This document shows positions 53,500 through 61,846 of a stretch of 64,000 nt of DNA, in pieces. Numbering within the stretch: the first letter of the stretch is position 1; the number at the start of each line of letters is the position of its first letter. Origin of the DNA: Flavobacteriaceae bacterium UBA4439 (GTDB taxonomy: Bacteria; Bacteroidota; Bacteroidia; Flavobacteriales; Flavobacteriaceae); the NCBI GenBank assembly GCA_002390455.1, contig DGPN01000015.1, positions 7,284 through 71,283 on the forward strand, read 5' to 3'. The notes beneath the pieces are model-generated. The model had not been told where the DNA came from, did no database searches, and saw only the letters and a list, made by a program, of their open reading frames with translations. A program made the translations under genes and the position numbers.

Positions 53500-54270
53500 T
53501 CATTGGTCTCCACAGTGATACATCAAAATCCCTGCCGAAACAGACAAATTGAGTGAATCAATTGGAAATTTTACAGGAATTTTGACGATCTGTTGCGCTT
53601 TTTTTAGCCATTCTTGGTCGAGTCCTGTGTCTTCGGCCCCAAAAACTAATGCCAATGGTCTTTGGTATTTGACCCTTTTGAAGTGTTTTGCTTTGGAATC
53701 CAACGCTGCGGCAGAGATGTTAAAAGCGTTTGCTTCCAAAAACGAAATGACCGCTTCCGAACTATCGGTAGCTATTGGAATGCTAAAGACTCCTCCCATA
53801 CTGTTTCGAATGATTTGGGGGTGGTATAGATCGGTCTTGGGATTGGCAATGATTACTGCATCCCAACTGGCAGCTGCGGCAGTACGAAGTATGGCTCCAA
53901 TATTTCCAGGTTTTTCTGGAGCCTCCAAAACCAATATACGACTGTCATTATTCACAAAAATATCATTGATGTGATGACTTTTGGTTTCCAATACAGCAAT
54001 GACATCCTCAGAACCCGAACGCATACTCACGCGATCAAATAGAGCCGTGCTTAATTCAAAAACATCCTCCGATTGCACCTCAATAATTTCTTCATCACAA
54101 CCCTCTCTGTAAAATAGAGTGTCGATTTTATAACCCATCTCAACCGCTCTATTCAATTCACGATCACCGAATACGACAAAACGATTCTCTTTTTTACGAG
54201 CCCTTGATTTGCTCATCAAAAGAATGAGTTTTTTGATATGGGGGTTGTGGGAACTGCTGAGGTATTTCAA
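53500..54270 (-). CDS. TrmH/SpoU-family RNA 2'-O-methyltransferase
   Basis: A 256-residue SPOUT methyltransferase. After an N-terminal RNA-binding substrate domain (about 1-95), the knotted AdoMet-binding core shows the three SpoU motifs: LEAPEKPGNIGAILRTAAA (motif 1), LALVFGAEDTGL (motif 2) and IPIDSLNLSVSAGI-like PVKFPIDSLNLSVSAGILMY (motif 3). The target is an rRNA or tRNA ribose; which one cannot be told (RlmB-, TrmH- and TsnR-like proteins share these motifs). The start codon is TTG. relA begins 41 nt downstream. Confidence 0.88.
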   Translation of the reverse strand: MKYLSSSHNPHIKKLILLMSKSRARKKENRFVVFGDRELNRAVEMGYKIDTLFYREGCDEEIIEVQSEDVFELSTALFDRVSMRSGSEDVIAVLETKSHHINDIFVNNDSRILVLEAPEKPGNIGAILRTAAAASWDAVIIANPKTDLYHPQIIRNSMGGVFSIPIATDSSEAVISFLEANAFNISAAALDSKAKHFKRVKYQRPLALVFGAEDTGLDQEWLKKAQQIVKIPVKFPIDSLNLSVSAGILMYHCGDQ

Positions 54271-54323
54271 ATCTTTTTTTTGTAAAGTTATTGGGTAATT
54301 GACAGAACTACACCAAAATTACT

Positions 54324-55370
54324 TTACATTTTATGATAATTTATGACCAATCCTACCATTTCATTGTAGCTCTTAATTCCACTTTTTTGGCCGTTGGCTT
54401 TCAGGTAGCTGTCATAGGTTTTGTCAAAAATGACCTCAAAAGGGTTTTTGTATTTTTTCCAAAAGTCGTTCACTTCTTTGAAGTTTTTGAGAATACCTGG
54501 GTTCAACAGTTTTAATTTATTTCTTGCTTTCTCTGGATCCAGCTTGTGAAAATCGTTGAATAAATATCTAAATGCAAAAGTATTTCCAGCGTATTGAACG
54601 TGGAGATCCTCAGACTTGATGGCGGACAGATAGGCTATAAAATTGGCTTCATTTTCAGCAGCATAGCCCATTTGATGTGCGGTTTCGTGCAGTGAAGTCG
54701 TAATCAAACTCTGAATGGGCATTTTGGCATTTACCTGTGACTCAAGTGTAAAGGGATTTAAATATCCCGAGTATCCCATGTAGGATAGGGGGAGGCTCAT
54801 CAGGGATTTTTTGACCTTGGAGGTTTTCAGGAGGGTTTCGTGATATGCAGGATGATAAAGACTTATTTTTTCTAAAATATTTTCCATTAAATTAGGGAAT
54901 GTCACCGCCATAGTATCGGAAGAAACAAGGCGATTGTGCCAATAATTAGATTCTTCGATAATTTTATCCAAACGATCCTCCAAATCCTGTTCGCTATACT
55001 CAATAGGTATCTGAAATTGTTGATTTAATGGTAGTCTGTGGTAATTGAACCCCCAACTGAGGTGGAAAATCCAAGCCACAACAATAACTACTGATCCAAA
55101 ATCTCCCAATATACTTAGTGGTTTGACCCTATAATGGGGGAATTTTATAAAAATTGCTCTGAGGAAATAGAGAATAAGTGAAAAATAGAGGATATCTCCC
55201 AAGGAGAAGGGGAACAAATCCAATAAATGTCGATGTAAATCGAAAACCAGTGGATAGAAAACCCGACTGTAGTATTTCTCAATAAACTCAGGATTTTTGC
55301 GGGCAAAGCTTATCAACAACCACAGTGGGATAGCAGAGTACCAAACCAAGGTAGTTGTTCTTTTGCTCAT
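54324..55370 (-). CDS. DUF3810 membrane protein with HEXXH metallopeptidase-like motif
   Basis: A 348-residue protein with three N-terminal hydrophobic helices (about 8-22, 55-75 and 90-106) and a C-terminal globular region. It contains TSLHETAHQMGYAAENEANF: His228-Glu229-x-x-His232 with Glu239/Glu241 downstream, as in gluzincin-type zinc peptidases. This suggests a membrane-bound peptidase facing the periplasm, but no substrate is known and activity is unproven. It stands alone, 53 bp upstream of the methyltransferase gene. Confidence 0.83.
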   Translation of the reverse strand: MSKRTTTLVWYSAIPLWLLISFARKNPEFIEKYYSRVFYPLVFDLHRHLLDLFPFSLGDILYFSLILYFLRAIFIKFPHYRVKPLSILGDFGSVVIVVAWIFHLSWGFNYHRLPLNQQFQIPIEYSEQDLEDRLDKIIEESNYWHNRLVSSDTMAVTFPNLMENILEKISLYHPAYHETLLKTSKVKKSLMSLPLSYMGYSGYLNPFTLESQVNAKMPIQSLITTSLHETAHQMGYAAENEANFIAYLSAIKSEDLHVQYAGNTFAFRYLFNDFHKLDPEKARNKLKLLNPGILKNFKEVNDFWKKYKNPFEVIFDKTYDSYLKANGQKSGIKSYNEMVGLVINYHKM

Positions 55371-55411
55371 GTGCAGAAATTCACATTACTTTAAATGGAT
55401 TTGATATTCTA

Positions 55412-56491
55412 CTACTCAATCAGATCAATAATTTCAACTTCGAAAATCAGATCGGAATTAGGAGGGATCACTTGGTTCCCGTTTTCGCCATAGGCCAATT
55501 GATAGGGTAAAAACAGGGTCGCTTTGTCTCCAACATTCAAAAGCCTCAATCCTTCCTTAAAACCCTCAATCATACCTGCTTCGGGACTTACATCGGCTTT
55601 GATGGGTTGATAAGCTCCAGCGGCTTCGCGATTGGGATCTACCATGTCCAAAGCCTGAGCGGTTTCCAACTTACTGGTTTCCAGTAAAACTCCATCGGAA
55701 AAGTAAACGGCATAGTGGGTATTTACCTTATTGGTGGTTGTCACCTTGGGGCCTTCTCCTTTTTCGGTAATGAAGTATTGGAGACCTGAGGAAGTTTTAG
55801 TGGCTTTGGCTTTTTGACTGTTAAATTTTTCTTGCGTTACCTTCATGATGGCTGATTGTTTTTCAGCTTTTTCTTGCTCCGCTTTTATTTGTTCTTCAAA
55901 ATAACTTAAAAACACTTCTGGAGCATCGAATCCTTTGGCATCACTTCCTTTTCTGATAATGGACACTTTCATGATAGTGTCGTTTTGAGCAATACTGTCC
56001 ACGACCGTTTGACCTTGAACTACTTTTCCGAATACAGTATGTTTACCATTGAGCCATGGGGTTTCTTTATGGGTGATGAAGAATTGGCTTCCATTGGTTC
56101 CAGGTCCAGAATTGGCCATAGAAAGTATACCTGGTCCACTGTGGGTCAAATCAGTAAACTCATCAACAAATTGATAACCCGGGCCGCCAGAGCCTGTTGC
56201 GGTGGGATCTCCCCCTTGAATCATAAAATCTGGGATAACCCTGTGAAAGATTATTCCGTCATAAAACTTTTTACCCAAAAATTCTTTTGCGACTTTAGGG
56301 TTGTTTCCTTCTGCTAAAGAAACAAAATTGGCAACGGTGATGGGTGTTTTCTCTAACTCCAATTGCAGGATGATGTCACCTTTATTGGTTTCAATATTGG
56401 CGTATAAGCCTTTGTCTAATTCGGGATATTGTTGAGTACAACTCATTATTAGTGTTGCAAAAAAGAGTCCCAGTAAATTGCTTTTTTTCAT
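55412..56491 (-). CDS. Peptidyl-prolyl isomerase lipoprotein: cyclophilin fused to FKBP
   Basis: A 359-residue lipoprotein (signal ending LIMSC, Cys at about residue 18). The first half is a cyclophilin (FHRVIPDFMIQGGDPTATGSGGPGY; ILSMANSGPGTNGSQFFIT; LNGKHTVFGKV). A charged linker follows (about 195-235), then an FKBP domain (GLQYFITEKGEGPKVTT; VGDKATLFLPYQLAYGENG; LIFEVEIIDLIE). It would fold proteins in the periplasm or at the outer membrane. I start at the ATG 10 nt after gldI; a longer TTG frame overlaps the gldI end. Operon with nrnA and gldI. Confidence 0.92.
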   Translation of the reverse strand: MKKSNLLGLFFATLIMSCTQQYPELDKGLYANIETNKGDIILQLELEKTPITVANFVSLAEGNNPKVAKEFLGKKFYDGIIFHRVIPDFMIQGGDPTATGSGGPGYQFVDEFTDLTHSGPGILSMANSGPGTNGSQFFITHKETPWLNGKHTVFGKVVQGQTVVDSIAQNDTIMKVSIIRKGSDAKGFDAPEVFLSYFEEQIKAEQEKAEKQSAIMKVTQEKFNSQKAKATKTSSGLQYFITEKGEGPKVTTTNKVNTHYAVYFSDGVLLETSKLETAQALDMVDPNREAAGAYQPIKADVSPEAGMIEGFKEGLRLLNVGDKATLFLPYQLAYGENGNQVIPPNSDLIFEVEIIDLIE

Positions 56492-56501
56492 CTTTAGGTT
56501 T

Positions 56502-57038
56502 TTATTTTTTTTCAAGTTTTAAAAGTTCTATTGTGAAACGAAGAGGTTGATTGATTCCAATTTTTTCTCCATCGCCTTGATAACCGTAACAAAGGTAGGA
56601 AGGAAACAGAAATACTCCAATTTCTCCCAAACGTAAATATTTGACACCTTCTCGAAGGGCAGGTATCAAATCTTCTTGATCTACAAAAAAACTGATCTCC
56701 CCCAATTCTTTTTCATTGTAAAGAAGGTTTTTATTTAGATCCTCTATGCGATACCTAAAAGTTACACGATCGCCTTTTTTGGGGTAGCTCCCATTGGAAT
56801 TTATTTTTTTTTGATATGCATACCAAAAGCCTTGTGGAGTACTTTCAAAAGAAAGCTTTTCCTCACGCTGTATTGCTTGGCGAAACAATGTTTGTTCGAT
56901 GGCAATAATATTTTTATTCCTCTTCGCAGATTCTTTGAGAAAATTTTGCTTTTGTTTGTTAATGGGTCTTCGTGGCTCAAGGTTTTGACAACTCAGCACT
57001 CCAACCATCAAAAGAGAGAACAATAGTATTCTAAACAT
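56502..57038 (-). CDS. gldI: Gliding-motility FKBP lipoprotein GldI
   Basis: A 178-residue lipoprotein (LLMVGVLSC signal) with one FKBP-type domain in its C-terminal half (KKGDRVTFRYRIEDLNKNLLY; IPALREGVKYLRLGEIGVFLFPS; YGYQGDGEKIGINQPLRFTIELL). The N-terminal CQNLEPRRPI and the KESAKRNKNIIAIEQ helix match GldI of Flavobacterium, needed there for gliding and type IX secretion. The ATG overlaps the nrnA stop by 8 nt. It suggests that the organism glides or has a type IX secretion system. Confidence 0.85.
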   Translation of the reverse strand: MFRILLFSLLMVGVLSCQNLEPRRPINKQKQNFLKESAKRNKNIIAIEQTLFRQAIQREEKLSFESTPQGFWYAYQKKINSNGSYPKKGDRVTFRYRIEDLNKNLLYNEKELGEISFFVDQEDLIPALREGVKYLRLGEIGVFLFPSYLCYGYQGDGEKIGINQPLRFTIELLKLEKK

Positions 57039-58044
57039 CAAAATAAGATTTTTCGTCAGCGACTGCATTTCTAAATCGGCTGACAGTTTCCGCCAAGGTT
57101 AAGTGCGAAACACCCCCTGCAGCGTTGATGTGCCCTCCTCCGTTAAAATGTTTTTTTGCGAATTGATTGACATCAAAGGATCCTTTGGATCGAAAAGACA
57201 TTTTAATGATTTTTTCCGCCTCATTTTCAATCATAATTACGGCCAAAGATATTCCCAAAAGACTCAAACCATAATTTACAAAACCCTCAGTATCCCCTTT
57301 TTTAAAATTGTTTTGGTTCAATTCCTTTTGAGAAAGGGTGATATAGACTACTGGAACTCCCTCCATCTTTGTTAGGTTGTTTAGGGCTGTTCCCAAGAGT
57401 TGTAACCTATCAAAGGAGTAGGTGTCATATATTTTTTGATGAATGAAATGGGGTACTGCCCCTTTTTCTATTAGTCTGCTTACAATTTGATGTGTTCTGG
57501 CTGTGGTCGAAGGAAATCTAAATGAGCCGCTATCGGTCATAATTCCCGTGTAGAGGCAAGTCGCTATGGAGGGGTCAATTTTATCGTCATCTAGAGCGGA
57601 AATCAATTCAAATACCATTTCACAAGTTGATCCTATGGTCGAGTCTGAGTAGGTAATTGAGGCATAGTCACCGGGATGTTCGTGGTGATCAATCATTATT
57701 TTCAGAGCATTACTTTGTTCCACAATGGGAGTCATTTTATCAATTCTATTGAGTTGATTGAAGTCTAAAGTGAAAATAATATCTGCTTTTTCAATCCTTT
57801 CAGACGATTCATCAGGAAGCTGAGAGAATTTTAAAATTTCGTTTTGGCCAGGCATCCAATCTAAAAATTCGGGGTATTCATTCGGGGATATGATCTGAGA
57901 TTCATGTCCTGTTTTGGTTAAAAAAGCATTTAGCGAAAGACTGCTTCCCAAGGCATCACCATCAGGGTTTTTGTGGGGAATGATGACTATTTTTTTTGGG
58001 GAATTTAGTGCTTTTCGAAATGATTTGAGCAGTTGTTGATCCAT
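57031..58044 (-). CDS. nrnA: DHH-family phosphoesterase (NrnA-like oligoribonuclease/PAP phosphatase)
   Basis: A 337-residue DHH/DHHA1 enzyme degrading very short RNAs or pAp. The DHH domain shows IIPHKNPDGDALGSSLSL, FTLDFNQLNRI and IDHHEHPGDY; the DHHA1 domain ends in the glycine-rich NGGGHINAAGG substrate loop. I start at MDQQLLKSF because a TATATTTG promoter box lies 5 nt upstream; the longer frame (58122) would begin inside the ndk promoter region. First gene of nrnA-gldI-PPIase. Confidence 0.91.
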   Translation of the reverse strand: MDQQLLKSFRKALNSPKKIVIIPHKNPDGDALGSSLSLNAFLTKTGHESQIISPNEYPEFLDWMPGQNEILKFSQLPDESSERIEKADIIFTLDFNQLNRIDKMTPIVEQSNALKIMIDHHEHPGDYASITYSDSTIGSTCEMVFELISALDDDKIDPSIATCLYTGIMTDSGSFRFPSTTARTHQIVSRLIEKGAVPHFIHQKIYDTYSFDRLQLLGTALNNLTKMEGVPVVYITLSQKELNQNNFKKGDTEGFVNYGLSLLGISLAVIMIENEAEKIIKMSFRSKGSFDVNQFAKKHFNGGGHINAAGGVSHLTLAETVSRFRNAVADEKSYFDV

Positions 58045-58049
58045 GTATT

Positions 58050-58057
58050 CAAATATA
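58050..58057 (-). promoter_or_regulatory. -7 box (TATATTTG) of nrnA-gldI, 5 nt from the start codon
   Basis: Exact TAnnTTTG on the minus strand, followed by AATAC and the ATG. It decides the nrnA start. No TTG at the standard spacing. Confidence 0.6.
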
Positions 58058-58164
58058 CCAAAATTTGCTCCTTCTGATTTAAAGCGATGGTCTAAAAATT
58101 GAATTAATGGAGTTGGAGACAATAAACATGTGCATTTTTTTTAAATTTACAACAAAAAACTGCT

Positions 58165-58584
58165 ATGCCTTCCAATAGAACTTTTACCATGATCAAACCC
58201 GACGCCATTGAAAAAGGACATGTTGGAGCCATTCTCAATAAAATTATCGCTTCAGGATTCAGAATTGTATCAATGAAGATGACTCAAATGTCTCTTCGTG
58301 ATGCGGAGTTGTTTTATGCAGTACATAAGGAACGCCCATTTTTTGGTGAATTGGTAGCTTTTATGAGTCGAGGCCCTATAGTGGCCGCCATACTCGAAAA
58401 AGATAATGCTGTAGATGACTTTAGAACTTTAATTGGAGCCACCAACCCCGAGGAGGCTGCTGAGGGAACTTTGCGCAAACAATTTGCAACATCTATGGGT
58501 GAAAATGCAGTACATGGTTCTGATAGTAATGAAAATGCTGAAATTGAAGGTGCTTTTCATTTTTCTGGTAGAGAGATGTTCTAG
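58165..58584 (+). CDS. ndk: Nucleoside diphosphate kinase
   Basis: A 139-residue enzyme transferring phosphate from ATP to other NDPs through phospho-His117 (NAVHGSDSNENAEIE). Other hallmarks: RTFTMIKPDAIEKGHVGAI and RPFFGELVAFMSRGP. Full length. The only plus-strand gene between 40.4 and 60.5 kb. A near-match -7 box (TAAATTTA, 58142-58149) lies 15 nt upstream. Its stop codon interlocks with that of DUF721. Confidence 0.97.
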   Translation: MPSNRTFTMIKPDAIEKGHVGAILNKIIASGFRIVSMKMTQMSLRDAELFYAVHKERPFFGELVAFMSRGPIVAAILEKDNAVDDFRTLIGATNPEEAAEGTLRKQFATSMGENAVHGSDSNENAEIEGAFHFSGREMF

Positions 58585-58883
58585 CGAAGTACAATTTTTT
58601 CGAGTATTTCACTACCCAGTTGTTCATTCATCATTTCTAGAATTTTATCTTTTCCATATCCCAGTTCCTCTCTCAAGGCTGCATTGTTCAACGATACAAA
58701 AAGCGTGTTTCCTCTGAGCGTAATTTTTTCTGTGTAACTGGTCATATGCGATCCCATCAACTCGTACCACAACTCATTGATGCGTGCATTGGTAATTCCG
58801 CTTTTCAAGGCTTTTGACTGAACGATTTCGTCCAATACCTTACCAATGGTTTGAGGTTCAAATTTTCTTTTGGATAACTTCAT
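58581..58883 (-). CDS. DUF721 (DciA-like) protein
   Basis: A 100-residue DUF721 protein (KRKFEPQTIGKVLDEIVQ; WYELMGSHMTSYTEKITLRGNTLFVSLNNAALREEL). The family includes DciA, the ancestral loader of the replicative helicase, and other nucleic-acid-binding KH-like proteins. Its place three genes from recF, as in many bacterial recF/gyrB regions, fits a replication or repair role. Stop codons of this gene and ndk share the palindrome CTAG. Confidence 0.88.
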   Translation of the reverse strand: MKLSKRKFEPQTIGKVLDEIVQSKALKSGITNARINELWYELMGSHMTSYTEKITLRGNTLFVSLNNAALREELGYGKDKILEMMNEQLGSEILEKIVLR

Positions 58884-58886
58884 GAA

Positions 58887-59294
58887 TCAATGCTCGTTGT
58901 GAAACTTTTTGTAATGATACCTTTTTTCTTGGTGTTCGAGAATCAGTTTGTTTTCATTCAATTTTATAATCTTCTCCTGCCATTGATCCCAAACCGTTTG
59001 AAAATTCAGATAACAATTCTTTCCCTTAAAGGTAATCTTAAAATTATTTAAATCTTCGGTCACCAAAAATTTATTTCCCAACTGTGGTTGTACTTTTTTT
59101 CTTACTCCATTTCTCTCATTCATTTCGTAAAAATCCAATAGGGTAGTGGCTCCCTTGGGATAAAAAGTTTCATCCTTGTGCGTGATGTATTCAATATTCC
59201 AATAACCATTTAGCAAGATAAGATCGCTTGGTGTAATTTCATTTTTACATCCCAGACACAAGATTATCGAACTGAGGATAAAATATCTGCGCAT
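58887..59294 (-). CDS. Small lipoprotein, lipocalin-like
   Basis: A 135-residue protein with a short lipoprotein signal (ILSSIILCLGC, Cys at residue 16). The rest is beta-rich with a GYWNIEYITHKDETFYPKG start that resembles the W-x-(V/I)-x-Y opening of small lipocalin-like domains. Function unknown. It sits 3 nt from DUF721 and 2 nt from recF, so all three are probably one transcript. Confidence 0.72.
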   Translation of the reverse strand: MRRYFILSSIILCLGCKNEITPSDLILLNGYWNIEYITHKDETFYPKGATTLLDFYEMNERNGVRKKVQPQLGNKFLVTEDLNNFKITFKGKNCYLNFQTVWDQWQEKIIKLNENKLILEHQEKRYHYKKFHNEH

Positions 59295-59296
59295 TA

Positions 59297-60379
59297 TCAG
59301 CTAAGGTTAAAAATTTCGTAAGCAGAGGAACTCATTTCCAGCGCCGCTTTGATTCTGTCTTCGTGGGTGTCGGAGATAAATATTTGTCCAAGATTTTCAT
59401 TGTCAAACAATTGTATGGTTTGAGTTACCCTTTCTTGATCTAACTTGTCGAAAATATCGTCTAGTAAAACTATGGGATTCATCCCAGATTTTTCTTTGAT
59501 AAAATCAAATTGTGCTAGTTTGAGTGCGATCAGAAAGGTTTTTTGTTGCCCTTGACTACCAAATTTTTTGATGGGCATTTCAGAAATCTGCATATCCAAG
59601 TCGTCTTTGTGGATACCAACAGAAGTGAATTGCAGGATTTTATCCTTTTCTAAACTTTGATCCATCAAATCAGACATTTTATTTTCCCTAAGTTGGGATG
59701 TGTATTGAATATCCACTTCCTCTGCACCGCTACTGATGCTCTGGTATCTTTTTAAAAATATGGGAATAAACACTTCCATAAAAGCTTTTCTCTTTTCGTA
59801 AATGGGATGTGCTAATTCACTTATTTGGTGGTTGTAAATGACCAAAGTGTCCCCATCAAAGGTTCGGTTTTGAGCAAAAAACTTCAGCAGTGCATTGCGT
59901 TGTGCGAGTACTTTATTGTAGTCGGAAAGATTTTTTAAATAGTTTTTATCTGTTTGACCAATGACCCCATCGATAAATTTCCTCCGAGTGCTGCTCCCTT
60001 CAATGATCAAATTCCGATCAGCTGGTGAAATAATCACCAATGGAATCAGCCCAATGTGTTCTGAGATTTTATCATAAACTTTCCCGTTTCTTTTAATGGT
60101 CTTTTTTTGACCTTTTTTGAGACTACAATTGATTTTTTCTTCTTTTCCCTCTTTATTGAATTTTCCCTCAATCAAAAAAAACTCCTTTCCAAACTGGATG
60201 TTTTGGACTCCGGAGGGGTTAAAATAGCTTTTGGTAAAGGCCAAATGATAGATGCTGTCTAAAATATTCGACTTGCCTATTCCATTATTCCCAATAAAAC
60301 AGTTGATAGGAGCCTGAAAACTGAATTGAGAGGCCTCAATGTTCTTGTAATGGGTTAGGGTCAATTGCTTTAAAAACAT
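59297..60379 (-). CDS. recF: DNA replication and repair protein RecF
   Basis: A 360-residue SMC-like ATPase that works with RecO and RecR at gaps and stalled forks. Walker A GNNGIGKSNILDS (about 30-42), the signature region FGSQGQQKTFLIALKLAQF, Walker B PIVLLDDIFDKLD and QIFISDTHED. Full length. Transcribed from a strong promoter facing that of the TPR gene. Not beside dnaA or dnaN here. Confidence 0.96.
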   Translation of the reverse strand: MFLKQLTLTHYKNIEASQFSFQAPINCFIGNNGIGKSNILDSIYHLAFTKSYFNPSGVQNIQFGKEFFLIEGKFNKEGKEEKINCSLKKGQKKTIKRNGKVYDKISEHIGLIPLVIISPADRNLIIEGSSTRRKFIDGVIGQTDKNYLKNLSDYNKVLAQRNALLKFFAQNRTFDGDTLVIYNHQISELAHPIYEKRKAFMEVFIPIFLKRYQSISSGAEEVDIQYTSQLRENKMSDLMDQSLEKDKILQFTSVGIHKDDLDMQISEMPIKKFGSQGQQKTFLIALKLAQFDFIKEKSGMNPIVLLDDIFDKLDQERVTQTIQLFDNENLGQIFISDTHEDRIKAALEMSSSAYEIFNLS

Positions 60380-60384
60380 GAATG

Positions 60385-60416
60385 CAAATATAGTTTGGTT
60401 CAGAAAGGTAAAACAA
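60385..60416 (-). promoter_or_regulatory. -33/-7 promoter of recF, 5 nt from the start codon
   Basis: On the minus strand: TTG (60414-60416), a 21-nt spacer and TATATTTG (60385-60392), then CATTC and the ATG. Consensus promoter with a predicted leaderless start. Confidence 0.75.
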
Positions 60417-60462
60417 AATTTAAATTAATTTTCCCTGCTTATTTTCATAATGCTGTGAGTTT

Positions 60463-60492
60463 TTGGATTTGCACTAAAAAAGGTTAATTTTG
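60463..60492 (+). promoter_or_regulatory. -33/-7 promoter of the TPR-ribH genes
   Basis: TTG (60463-60465), a 19-nt spacer and TAATTTTG (60485-60492), 19 nt before the ATG. Divergent from the recF promoter. Confidence 0.78.
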
Positions 60493-60511
60493 GGAACTTA
60501 AAAAAACTAAG

Positions 60512-61276
60512 ATGGCAACCTACAAAAAGAGAGGTTATAAAAAATCAATTGCACCTGGTAACGAAAAGCAGGTTGAAGTGGAAAGTACCACTGCAGAGGT
60601 GTTTGAAAAATTAGACACTACCGCATCTCGAACAGAGCAATGGGTCTCCAAATTTCAAAATTTTATTTTGGCAGGTGTAGCGATCATCGCTTTGTCTGTT
60701 TTGTCCTACTTGGGCTATCAGAACTATATCTTTGAACCTCAAAAACTGGAGGCAATAAGTGAACTGAGTCAAGCTCAATATTATTTTGAGTTGGCCGTTA
60801 ATGGTCAAGATTCTGATTCTTTGTTTCGTAGAGCCCTCAATGGTGGAGAAGGAAAATATGGCTTTTTGGATATTATCGACAACTATGGAGGAACACCTGC
60901 GGCCAAACTCGCCACCTACAGTGCTGGAATGGCCTACCTCAATTTGGGAGATTATGCCAACGCCATCGAATACCTCGATCAATTTGACACTGATGACATA
61001 TTGTTGAAAGCCTTGGCAAAAGGAGCCATCGGTGATGCTTTTGCTCAAATTGATCAACCTGAAGAAGCCTATGATTATTATGTGGCCGCTTTTAAGTCCA
61101 GTGATAATTCTTTCAGTGCTCCTAAGTATCTTTTTAAAGCGGGAATTTTGGGAACTTCTTTGGGTAAAAAAAGTGCGGCACTAGAATATTTTAAAAGGAT
61201 CCAATCCGAATATCCCGATTCTGCAGAAGCACGAAAGGTTGAAGTCCAAATAGGTCTCCTAGAAAACCTCAATTAA
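60512..61276 (+). CDS. Membrane-anchored tetratricopeptide-repeat protein (YfgM-like)
   Basis: A 254-residue protein with a lysine-rich cytosolic start, one transmembrane helix at about 50-68 (FILAGVAIIALSVLSYLGY) and TPR-like repeats in the exported part (AKLATYSAGMAYLNLGDYANAIEYLDQF; AKGAIGDAFAQIDQPEEAYDYYVAAF). The layout resembles YfgM, a periplasmic ancillary factor of the Sec machinery, but that parallel is only architectural. It overlaps ribH by 1 nt. Confidence 0.85.
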   Translation: MATYKKRGYKKSIAPGNEKQVEVESTTAEVFEKLDTTASRTEQWVSKFQNFILAGVAIIALSVLSYLGYQNYIFEPQKLEAISELSQAQYYFELAVNGQDSDSLFRRALNGGEGKYGFLDIIDNYGGTPAAKLATYSAGMAYLNLGDYANAIEYLDQFDTDDILLKALAKGAIGDAFAQIDQPEEAYDYYVAAFKSSDNSFSAPKYLFKAGILGTSLGKKSAALEYFKRIQSEYPDSAEARKVEVQIGLLENLN

Positions 61277-61749
61277 TGGCTACTGCTGATAACAGTCTCT
61301 CTCAATACGATCATTTTAAAGTTCCTGATGGAAAAAATTTTCGAATCGGATTGGTTGTTTCAGAGTGGAATCCTACGATAACAGAAGCCCTTTTTCAAGG
61401 AGCCAAAGCTACATTGACCCATCACAATGTTTCTCCAGAAAATATCATCAGAATTGATGTTCCAGGAAGTTTTGAATTGATTTATGGAGCGAGTAGGGCT
61501 CAACAAATGGATCTTGATGCCATCATTGTCATTGGATGCGTCATTAAGGGTGAAACAAGACACTTTGAATTCATTTCAAATGCTGTAGCCCATGGAATCA
61601 AAGACCTCAACCTCAATGGTAAAGCGCCAGTAGTTTTTTGCGTTTTGACAGATGATACCATCGATCAATCTAAGGCCAGGAGTGGAGGAGATAAAGGTAA
61701 CAAAGGTGTTGAGGCTGCCGTCGCTGCTTTGAGGATGATCAGCCTGTAA
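61276..61749 (+). CDS. ribH: 6,7-dimethyl-8-ribityllumazine synthase
   Basis: A 157-residue enzyme of riboflavin synthesis, joining 5-amino-6-ribitylaminouracil and dihydroxybutanone phosphate; the family forms large capsid-like or pentameric shells. Motifs: RIGLVVSEWNP, VPGSFELIYGASRA, VIGCVIKGETRHFEFIS with the catalytic histidine, and PVVFCVLTDDTIDQSKARSGGDKGNKG. The start overlaps the TPR stop by 1 nt. A hairpin follows the stop codon. Confidence 0.96.
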   Translation: MATADNSLSQYDHFKVPDGKNFRIGLVVSEWNPTITEALFQGAKATLTHHNVSPENIIRIDVPGSFELIYGASRAQQMDLDAIIVIGCVIKGETRHFEFISNAVAHGIKDLNLNGKAPVVFCVLTDDTIDQSKARSGGDKGNKGVEAAVAALRMISL

Positions 61750-61761
61750 TTTTTACGTTAT

Positions 61762-61789
61762 AAATTGCCAAACCCAATGGCAATTTCGT
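61762..61789 (+). terminator. Probable terminator after ribH
   Basis: Perfect 9-bp inverted repeat AAATTGCCA / TGGCAATTT around an AACCCAA loop, 12 nt after the ribH stop. The T-tract is short and interrupted, so termination may be partial. Confidence 0.55.
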
Positions 61790-61799
61790 TCACTTTCGT

Positions 61800-61807
61800 T
61801 AAATTTG
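61800..61807 (+). promoter_or_regulatory. Candidate -7 box (TAAATTTG) of the small membrane protein-mutL genes
   Basis: Exact TAnnTTTG placed directly after the ribH terminator, 39 nt before the next start codon. No TTG at the standard spacing. Confidence 0.55.
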
Positions 61808-61846
61808 ATTGAATTACTGCTATGCCCTATCATCAATTTATGACGT

